A stretch of 14,188 bases of DNA from CAZHAC01 sp964383855 (lineage in GTDB: Bacteria > Chloroflexota > Dormibacteria > Dormibacterales > Dormibacteraceae). The stretch covers positions 1 to 14,188 of the forward strand of contig CAYLIP010000062.1 of NCBI GenBank assembly GCA_964383855.1, read 5' to 3'. The position numbers were made by a program, and so were the translations under genes. A model generated the notes under the pieces. It worked only from the letters and a program-made list of their open reading frames with translations, was not told where the DNA came from and made no database searches. Shown here piece after piece: positions 6,742 to 12,764 of the stretch (position 1 is the stretch's first letter; the number at the start of each line of letters is the position of its first letter).

Positions 6742-8346
6742 CTAGCCGAGGGTGCAGTCGTTGGCCAGCTGCTGCGCCGTAGGCCCCTGGGGGCGCGCGA
6801 TGGTGTGGCTCGGCGGCGGCGCGGAACCCTTCTCGACCCAGGCCGCCATGGCGTCGACCGCGGCCCGCACGCAGGGCAGCATCGGCCGGAGCACCGTGTT
6901 GCCGTAGCTGTCGACGCCGTAGTGGTCGTCGAACTGAGGGTCGACGTGGTTGCCGCCGGCGACCACGTAGTAGCGGAAGACCTTGGAGCGGCCGGCGCCG
7001 GCCACCATCTGCGCGTAGATGTCCGAATCGGTCTTGATTGGAAGCAGCGAGTCCTGGTCGCCGTGCAGCGTGATCAGCGGGCTCTGGATGTCCCCGGTGT
7101 TGGCGACCGACTGCATTCGCTGCGTAAGCGCCGGCGACGTCGCCAGCCGGGCCTGGTAGTCGTAGGCGGCGTCGGGGTCGGTTGGCGCTACCTGTTCGGC
7201 TGCCGGCGAGACGCACGGCGGTCCGGCGCCGCCCGGATCGGAGCAGGTATAGCCCGTGTACTCAGGGTCGAATTCAAGGCGGTACACCTTCTGGGTGAGG
7301 CCCCAGTAGACGGTCCAGTGATAGGTCCACAGCGGCTGGGATTGAGGGTTGAATCCGACAGCGGCCATGGCCTGGACGGCACCGGGATCACCGGCCACGT
7401 TGCCCGGGTACTGCGCGAGCGAGGTCGGCAGGTAGCTGAAGATCGACTCCCGGGTCATGAAGAGGGTGCCTTCCCAGTCGACGCCTCCGTCGTAGAGCTT
7501 GCTCCTTGACGTGTCCGTCTCCAGTGCCCGCCGCACCTGGTAGCCGCCGTTGGAGATGCCCACGGCGTAGGACCGCGTCACATGGGCGACGTGGTATGCG
7601 CCGCCGATCGAGTCGAGCAGCGAGCGGGCCGACGTGGTGGCCTGGCGCATGCGCTGGGTCCACTCCTGGATCGCAGCCATCGGGCACCAGGGCGTCCCGC
7701 ACGAGCCCGCCTCGTCGTCGCCGTCCCGGTAGAAGTTGGCGCCCATGTTGCCCTTGTCCTGGGCGATGTAGGCCCAGCCCTTCTCGAGCACGTAGTCGGA
7801 GAACACGAAGTCGCTGGCAAAGGCGTCGCGGATGCCGGGCGTTCCGGCTGTCACCAGGTGTCCGTCCCAGGTGTCGGGGATCCGAACCACGAACTGGCCG
7901 TCGTGATGGCAGGCGCTGACGCAGGTGCCGCCGGGGCGCGGCGTACAGCCCGGGATCCAGGGCACGCCTGATTTGCTGGTGAGGGCGGGCTCGGCCTGGA
8001 AGGCGTTGCATCCGTCGGGCCAGTAGCCGTCGAGCTGAAGCCCCGACACGGGAGGGGAGGTGGGGTTGGTGTAGTGGGAGTTGAGGGTGCCGCTCCCCGG
8101 CGGCGGAAAGCCCATCCCGGTCAGTGAGCCTGGGTCGGTCCAGGGATTGTTGGTGGTGGTGAGATCGGCCACCTGGTGACAGTCAAGCCAGGCTGCGCCC
8201 AGGTCCTGGCGCCAGGCCGAGAGGTCGGAAGGACAGGTGTGTATGGTCGCCGCCGAGGCGGCGAGCGGCGTTGCGAGCCCGAACGACACCGTGGCCGGAA
8301 GAAGCCAGAGCCCCATGGCCAGGAAGGCCGAGAGCGCACGCCTCAC
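6742..8346 (-). CDS. Secreted alpha/beta hydrolase (tannase or 3-hydroxybutyrate-oligomer-hydrolase-like)
   Basis: A 534-aa secreted hydrolase. The GTG start at 8346 gives a proper signal peptide: RR at 2-3, hydrophobic FLAMGLWLLPATVSFGLATP, cleavage near ASA (30-32). An ATG at 8316 would remove the basic end. Likely catalytic triad: Ser265 in GISNGGYQVRRALE (GxSxGG nucleophile elbow), an Asp in LHGDQDSLLP (Asp430 or Asp432), and His467 in VAGGNHVDPQF. Twelve cysteines (38, 56, 113, 134, 142, 146, 216, 221, 368, 378, 492, 531) in the mature chain suggest several disulfides. The GxSNGG elbow with a long N-terminal region resembles tannase/feruloyl esterase and extracellular 3-hydroxybutyrate oligomer hydrolase groups; I cannot choose. 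It follows the acyl-CoA synthetase by 41 nt, probably as last gene of that operon, so its product may be an acid used by that ligase. Confidence 0.78.
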   Translation of the reverse strand: MRRALSAFLAMGLWLLPATVSFGLATPLAASAATIHTCPSDLSAWRQDLGAAWLDCHQVADLTTTNNPWTDPGSLTGMGFPPPGSGTLNSHYTNPTSPPVSGLQLDGYWPDGCNAFQAEPALTSKSGVPWIPGCTPRPGGTCVSACHHDGQFVVRIPDTWDGHLVTAGTPGIRDAFASDFVFSDYVLEKGWAYIAQDKGNMGANFYRDGDDEAGSCGTPWCPMAAIQEWTQRMRQATTSARSLLDSIGGAYHVAHVTRSYAVGISNGGYQVRRALETDTSRSKLYDGGVDWEGTLFMTRESIFSYLPTSLAQYPGNVAGDPGAVQAMAAVGFNPQSQPLWTYHWTVYWGLTQKVYRLEFDPEYTGYTCSDPGGAGPPCVSPAAEQVAPTDPDAAYDYQARLATSPALTQRMQSVANTGDIQSPLITLHGDQDSLLPIKTDSDIYAQMVAGAGRSKVFRYYVVAGGNHVDPQFDDHYGVDSYGNTVLRPMLPCVRAAVDAMAAWVEKGSAPPPSHTIARPQGPTAQQLANDCTLG

Positions 8347-8387
8347 CCTCCCGAACCTACCAAGGACCCGATGCGCAGGCAATCTCC

Positions 8388-9980
8388 CTAGCTGGAGATG
8401 CGCGCGCGAAGGGCCCGGTGGAGGATCTTGCCGGTCGGCGTCCTCGGCATGTCGCCATCGCCGATGATCTCGATCGAGCGCGGCCGCTTGTAGCCTGCGA
8501 TGCGGCCGCGGCACCACTCGAGCAGCTCGGCAGGCGTTGCCTCCTGGCCCTCGCCCAGCACGACCACCGCGTGCACCGACTCTCCCCACCTGCGATCGGG
8601 GACGCCGATCACGGCCACCTCCTTCACCTTCGGATGACCGCCGAGCAGGTTCTCGACCTCGGATGGGTAGACGTTCTCGCCGCCGCTGATGATCAGGTTC
8701 CCCTTGCGGTCGACCAGGTGGTAGAAGCCGTCCTCGTCCCGGCGGGCAAGGTCGCCGACCGTGCAGTAGCCGTCCCGGAAGGCCTCGGCGGTCTTCTCGG
8801 GCAGGTTCCAGTAGCCGGAGAACGTGTAGGGCGTCGCCGAGTACAGCTCTCCGACCTCGCCATCGGGCACGTCGGCGCCGCTCTCGTCGAGCAGCCGGAT
8901 CGGAGCCGAACCCGTGAACTCGCGCCCGACCGAGCCCAGCTTGGTCAGCTGCTCCTCGGGACGGAGCAGGGTCACCCAGCCCGCCTCTGTGGAGCCGTAG
9001 AGCTCGTAGAGCTGCGAGCCGGCGAACTGCTCGAGGATCGCCAGCTTGGTGTCCCTTCGGGCCGAGGCCGAAGAGATCAGCAGCCTGCGCACGTCGGTGC
9101 CCCGATAGCGTTCCTTCACCGCGCTCGGGAGGTCGAGCATGGTGATGTAGTGGGTGGGCACCAGGGACGTGAAGGTGACGTGGAGCTCGGATAGCGTGCG
9201 CAGGAGCTCCTCGGGATCGAAGCTGCTGCGGTCGTAGACGCAGCAGGTGGCGCCGCAGTAAGCGAATGACGCAAAGAAGTACAGCGAGTTGGCGTGGCAG
9301 AGCGGCATCACGAGGAGCGCCGAGTCGCTCGCGCTGAACCCGAAGTCGAGATCGGTTATGAGCGCGATCGCGGCCGCGCTGTGGTGAGCCTGGACGGCGC
9401 CCTTCGGTCGCCCCGTGGTGCCCGAGGTGTACATCATCGCCCAGGCGTCGGCGCCCGCCAGGGGGATGCCCGGCTCGCTCGGCGCGCCTGAAGCGAGCAG
9501 CTCCTCGTAGGATAGGAAGCCGGCCGGTGGCGGCCGCCGGCCGAACTGGATCCAGGTCGCCGCCGATCCGAGCTCGGACGCCAGCGCCAGGACCGGCCCC
9601 GCCAGCTGGTCCTGCACGATCACCGCGCGCACGCCGGCGTCCTCGACGATGTAGCGGATCTCCGCCGTGAGCAGCCGGAAGTTGACGGGCACGACGACCA
9701 GCCCCGCCTTGGCGGTGGCGGCATAGATCTCGAGCCACTCGACGCAGTTGTAGGCCAGGACGGCGACCCGGTCGCCCTTGCTGAGCCCGATGCCGAGCAG
9801 CGCGTTGGCGAGGCGCTGCGCGCGCTCGTTCCACTCCCGATAGGTCAGGGCGCGCGAGAGATCGCGGGCCCCGACCTTGTCCGGGAATCGGTGCGCGCCG
9901 GCGGCGATGGCGGCGCCGAGGTCGAGCAGCCGGGGCGCCGGCCCGCCCCGGTCACCGCCGGCGTTCTTGTTCGGCGTCAT
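8388..9980 (-). CDS. Acyl-CoA synthetase (AMP-forming)
   Basis: A 530-aa cytoplasmic member of the adenylate-forming (ANL) superfamily, which activates a carboxylic acid with ATP and joins it to CoA. All core motifs are present: the P-loop YTSGTTGRPKG (184-194), YELYGSTEAG (325-334), the ATP-binding aspartate in YCTVGDLARRDEDGFY (405-420), the hinge DRKGNLIISGGENVYPSEVE (424-443), and the catalytic lysine in PRTPTGKIL (Lys518). Length is normal. The start ATG (9980) overlaps the end of the ThDP-enzyme gene by 29 bp, implying co-translation; no good separate ribosome site is visible. The acyl pocket (MPLCHANSLYF) does not reveal the substrate. Paired with a ThDP lyase-like enzyme, a short hydroxyacid is one candidate, but a medium- or long-chain acid is equally possible from sequence alone. 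Confidence 0.92.
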   Translation of the reverse strand: MTPNKNAGGDRGGPAPRLLDLGAAIAAGAHRFPDKVGARDLSRALTYREWNERAQRLANALLGIGLSKGDRVAVLAYNCVEWLEIYAATAKAGLVVVPVNFRLLTAEIRYIVEDAGVRAVIVQDQLAGPVLALASELGSAATWIQFGRRPPPAGFLSYEELLASGAPSEPGIPLAGADAWAMMYTSGTTGRPKGAVQAHHSAAAIALITDLDFGFSASDSALLVMPLCHANSLYFFASFAYCGATCCVYDRSSFDPEELLRTLSELHVTFTSLVPTHYITMLDLPSAVKERYRGTDVRRLLISSASARRDTKLAILEQFAGSQLYELYGSTEAGWVTLLRPEEQLTKLGSVGREFTGSAPIRLLDESGADVPDGEVGELYSATPYTFSGYWNLPEKTAEAFRDGYCTVGDLARRDEDGFYHLVDRKGNLIISGGENVYPSEVENLLGGHPKVKEVAVIGVPDRRWGESVHAVVVLGEGQEATPAELLEWCRGRIAGYKRPRSIEIIGDGDMPRTPTGKILHRALRARISS

Positions 9981-11679
9981 CCCAGGCCGTCAGCGCCTGC
10001 CGGTCGGGCACCCATCCGAGGCCCTTGCCGGCATCCGACGAGACCGCGTCCCGCGTCACCACCACGTCGAGCAGCGCCGGCGCCCTCTCGAACGCGGCCC
10101 GCAGGGCCGGACGCAGCCGCTCGGGATCCTCCACTCGCTCGGCGTGCAGGCCGAAGGCCCCCGCCATCTGGGCGTAGTCGGAGTTTTCGAGGGTCGTCCC
10201 CACCACCCGGCCGCCATAGTTGACCTCCTGGTCGTAGCGCTCGATGTTCCAGGCCGCGTTGTTGGCGACCACGAAGACCGCCCGGGCGCCATGGCGGCGA
10301 GCCGTGTCGATCTCCATGGCGTTGATGCCGAAGGCGCCGTCGCCGCAGATCGCGACCACCTGCCGGCCGGGCTCGGCCAGCGCGGCCGCGATCGCGAAGG
10401 GGACGCCCACCCCGAGGCAGCCAAAGGCTCCCGAGTCGAGGTAGGAGCGCACGTCGAGGCCGGCGCGCGCGAAGCTCAGGAGATCGCCGCCGTCGGCGAC
10501 CGCGATCGCATTCGGTTCGAGCACCTCGCGCAGGGCGGCAAAGATCCGGTTGGGATGCATGCGGCCGTCGGCGCCGGCGGGAGCCGCCCCCAGGGCGGCG
10601 GCATGCTGCGCCGCCCGCCGGACGTGCTCCTCCCGGAGCGCGCGCGTCCACTCGGCGTCGAGCGCCGTCGACTGCGGAGCGGAGTCGGCCAGCGCCGCCA
10701 GGGCCAGGGCCGGCGTGGCCAGGATCTCAGCGTCGCCACGCCGGTTGTCACGCAGCTCCTCGATGTTGCCGGCGACCCGGACGAACCGGGCCTTGGGGAA
10801 GACGGCGGGCGAGCCGTAGCCGACCTGGTAGTCGAGCTTGCGGCCGACCACCACCACCAGGTCAGCCTCGCGCATGGCCCGGGCGCGCACGGCGCCGACC
10901 ACCGAAGGGTTCTCGGGTGGCACCAGCCCGCGGCTCTCCTGGGTATCCAGGTAGAGAGCCCCGGTGGCGTCGAGCAGGCGCACCAGCGCCTCTCCCGCCC
11001 GGGCCGCCCCGCGGCCGGTGATGACCAGCGGCCGGGCGGCGGCCGCGATCATGGTCGCGGCCAGCGCGACCTGGTCGGGATCGGGCGGCTGCTCGCGCGC
11101 CGGCCGTGGCCGCAGGTGCTCCTGGAGGATCGCGTTCGGGTGTACCCGCTCCCTCAACACGTCGGTCGGGAACTCGACGTAGACCGGTCCCGGCGCCGGC
11201 CCGTCGCCGAGAGCCGCGCTCACCGCCTCGTCGAGCTCCCGCGCGGCGTTCTCGGCCACCCGCACCGTCCGGGCCAGGCGCGTGACCGGCCGCAGGATTT
11301 CGACATGGGGGATGCCCTGCAGAGGGCCCATGCCCTCCTGCGGGCGTGGCGGGCAGCCCCCGATCAGCAGCACCGGCGCGCGCTCCAGCTGGGCGTTGGC
11401 GACGGCGGTGATGCAGTTGGTGACGCCCGGTCCCGCGGTGGCCAGCGCGACACCCAGCTCGCCGGTCAGCACCGCGTGCGCGTGGGCCATGTGCACGGCT
11501 GCCCCCTCGTCGCGCACGTCGATGATGCGCACACCACGCTGGGCCAGCTGGTCCCAGATGGGCTGAATGTGGCCGCCCTGGAGGCCGAACACGCGATCGA
11601 TCCGGCGCGCGACGAGGAACTCGGCCACCAGCTCGGCGACCGTGCCCGCGGGAAAGGCCACGCTGTCCACGGCGCCCAC
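9952..11679 (-). CDS. ThDP-dependent enzyme, acetolactate synthase/2-hydroxyacyl-CoA lyase group
   Basis: A 575-aa three-domain thiamine-diphosphate enzyme. The N-terminal PYR domain has the catalytic glutamate (Glu58 in DVRDEGAAVHMAHAHA) and the loop GVALATAGPGVTNCI (76-90). The middle domain spans about 195-335. The C-terminal PP domain has the ThDP/Mg motif from CGDGAFGINAMEIDTA (445-460) to NN (473-474), the usual GDG...NN spacing. Family members include acetolactate synthase, glyoxylate carboligase, oxalyl-CoA decarboxylase and 2-hydroxyacyl-CoA lyase. A catalytic-only architecture without a regulatory-subunit gene, and overlap with an acyl-CoA synthetase, favour a CoA-linked lyase or decarboxylase over biosynthetic acetolactate synthase; that is inference. 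I take the GTG at 11679; CATAAT (11695-11690) lies 10 nt before it, allowing a leaderless start, and GTG codons four and seven codons later are alternatives. Confidence 0.85.
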   Translation of the reverse strand: MGAVDSVAFPAGTVAELVAEFLVARRIDRVFGLQGGHIQPIWDQLAQRGVRIIDVRDEGAAVHMAHAHAVLTGELGVALATAGPGVTNCITAVANAQLERAPVLLIGGCPPRPQEGMGPLQGIPHVEILRPVTRLARTVRVAENAARELDEAVSAALGDGPAPGPVYVEFPTDVLRERVHPNAILQEHLRPRPAREQPPDPDQVALAATMIAAAARPLVITGRGAARAGEALVRLLDATGALYLDTQESRGLVPPENPSVVGAVRARAMREADLVVVVGRKLDYQVGYGSPAVFPKARFVRVAGNIEELRDNRRGDAEILATPALALAALADSAPQSTALDAEWTRALREEHVRRAAQHAAALGAAPAGADGRMHPNRIFAALREVLEPNAIAVADGGDLLSFARAGLDVRSYLDSGAFGCLGVGVPFAIAAALAEPGRQVVAICGDGAFGINAMEIDTARRHGARAVFVVANNAAWNIERYDQEVNYGGRVVGTTLENSDYAQMAGAFGLHAERVEDPERLRPALRAAFERAPALLDVVVTRDAVSSDAGKGLGWVPDRQALTAWDDAEQERRR

Positions 11680-11689
11680 AGCCAGATCG

Positions 11690-11695
11690 ATTATG
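11690..11695 (-). promoter_or_regulatory. Possible internal -10 box before the ThDP-enzyme gene
   Basis: CATAAT on the minus strand (5 of 6 to TATAAT) stands 10 nt before the GTG start at 11679, in the 57-nt gap after the methyltransferase. No convincing -35 box is seen at 16-18 bp. If used it would make a leaderless mRNA starting the ThDP enzyme, ligase and hydrolase apart from the methyltransferase. Confidence 0.3.
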
Positions 11696-11736
11696 GCGTC
11701 AGACCGGGCCCGGCGCCAGTCGTCGTGGTGTGGCGG

Positions 11737-12567
11737 TCAGCGCTCGGCGACGGCGAGGGTGAAGGAGAGGTGCATCCGCCAGGCGTCCTCGCCCAGCTCC
11801 CGCATCTGCGGTTCCAGCACCTGCGCCAGCCGGGCCCGGCGCACCGGCCCCATCGAGGACACGACCGTGTGTGTGAAGGGGCCGAGTCCGGCCAGCATCT
11901 CGATCCACTCCCATGGCGTCTGCGCCCGAAAGCCGGTCATCACCTGGGTCCGCCGCGTCTCCCTGAACCCGTTCTCGCGAAGCAGTTCGGTAAGCACCTC
12001 GGGCTCGCCGAAGCTGGCGTGGTAATCGGGCAGCCGCGGAATCTCCACGCCGTCCTCCTGGGCCAGCTTGGCCAGTTCCTCGACCGAGATCTCCTGCGCG
12101 GGGGTGCTCATGCTGCGCATCTGGCAGGAGAGCGCGATCCGGCCTCCTGGCCTGGTCACGCGGGCCGCCTCCTCCAGGGCCCGGAAGGGGTCGAGCAGGT
12201 AGGCGAGGGAGTCGCCGAAGGTGACGGCGTCGAAGGTGGCGTCCCGGAAGACGAGGTCTTCGGCCCACATCTCGTGGTAGCGGACGCTGCGCCTGCGGGT
12301 TTGGGCGCGAGCCAGCTTCAACATGCCGGGCGAGGCATCGATCCCCACCACCTCGCCTCCCCGGCCGAGCCGCGCGGCCACGGCGCGGGCGACCAGGCCG
12401 GTGCCGGTGCCGACGTCGAGGACATGATCGGATTTGCCCGGCTCGAGCAGGGCGGCCAGGCGTTCCGCCGCCTTGGCATGAATCCCGCCGGCCCAGGTGT
12501 CGTATTCGGACGCGATCTCGTCGAAGTGGTCGACGAGGTGCGCGGCCAGGCGGGAGGCAAGCGTCAT
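11737..12567 (-). CDS. Class I SAM-dependent methyltransferase
   Basis: A 276-aa Rossmann-fold methyltransferase of the UbiE/Methyltransf_11 type. Motif I is VLDVGTGTGLVARAV (49-63), motif II the acidic VVGIDASPGMLKLA (73-86), followed by EDLVFRDATFDAVTFGDSL (103-121, motif around the catalytic pocket) and the post-motif RVTRPGGRIALS (136-147). The C-terminal region (about 155-260) is a variable substrate-binding part that I cannot assign; candidate substrates are quinones, small metabolites or lipids. The frame is open 66 codons further upstream, but that stretch is antisense to the metH riboswitch and has no family character; the ATG at 12567 with GGAGG 10 nt before it is the start. TACAAT (12590-12585) is a possible -10 box. 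It is the first gene of a minus-strand run with the ThDP enzyme 57 nt behind. Confidence 0.87.
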   Translation of the reverse strand: MTLASRLAAHLVDHFDEIASEYDTWAGGIHAKAAERLAALLEPGKSDHVLDVGTGTGLVARAVAARLGRGGEVVGIDASPGMLKLARAQTRRRSVRYHEMWAEDLVFRDATFDAVTFGDSLAYLLDPFRALEEAARVTRPGGRIALSCQMRSMSTPAQEISVEELAKLAQEDGVEIPRLPDYHASFGEPEVLTELLRENGFRETRRTQVMTGFRAQTPWEWIEMLAGLGPFTHTVVSSMGPVRRARLAQVLEPQMRELGEDAWRMHLSFTLAVAER

Positions 12568-12628
12568 TGGGCCGTGGCCTCCGGATTGTATGAGGCGGGC
12601 AGCGGCCGGCGCGAGGCACCGTATTCGG

Positions 12629-12634
12629 TATCCT
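12629..12634 (+). promoter_or_regulatory. metH: Possible -10 box of the metH leader
   Basis: TATCCT (4 of 6 to TATAAT) ends 6 nt before the first base of riboswitch helix P1 (12641), the right distance for transcription to begin at the helix. No clear -35 box is seen in the GC-rich stretch upstream. Confidence 0.35.
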
Positions 12635-12640
12635 TGGCAT

Positions 12641-12722
12641 CGCATCGAGAGCGGCTCGCGGCGGCGAGCCCGGCAACCTGGCAGCGGACACCCAAGGTGC
12701 CATTCCGCGAAGCGGAGATGCG
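12641..12722 (+). promoter_or_regulatory. SAM-I-clan riboswitch upstream of metH
   Basis: The leader reproduces the SAM-I/SAM-IV aptamer core in order. P1: CGCATC (12641-12646) with GATGCG (12717-12722). J1/2: GAGAG (12647-12651). P2: GGCTCGC (12653-12659) with GCGAGCC (12664-12670). Then the invariant GCAACC (12673-12678), P3 ACCTGG (12676-12681) with CC/AGGT ending in AAGGTGCC (12694-12701), then ATTCC (12702-12706) and GGAGATG (12714-12720), equivalent to the GAAGAU before P1 closes. P2 is a plain 7-bp hairpin without the kink-turn of SAM-I, and P4 is nearly absent. CCGC (12705-12708) could pair with GCGG in the P2 loop region, at the site of the SAM-I pseudoknot. It would sense S-adenosylmethionine and reduce metH expression. 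Confidence 0.78.
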
Positions 12723-12744
12723 GCCGGCGAACTCGGCAATTCCG

Positions 12745-12764
12745 GTGTCCGAAATCGGAGGACA
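12745..12764 (+). promoter_or_regulatory. Likely riboswitch expression platform and metH ribosome site
   Basis: The ribosome site GGAGG is at 12757-12761. TGTCC (12746-12750) can pair with GGACA (12760-12764), and TCCG (12748-12751) with CGGA (12756-12759); either would cover the ribosome site. Only 41 nt separate the aptamer from the start codon and there is no T-tract, so control of translation rather than transcription is inferred. Confidence 0.5.

Noticed and set aside
8347..9834. In-frame upstream extension of the secreted hydrolase (total 1030 codons)
   Set aside because: The extension is an alternative frame of the acyl-CoA synthetase gene, is Arg/Ala/Gly-rich without domains, and would place the signal peptide in the middle of the protein.
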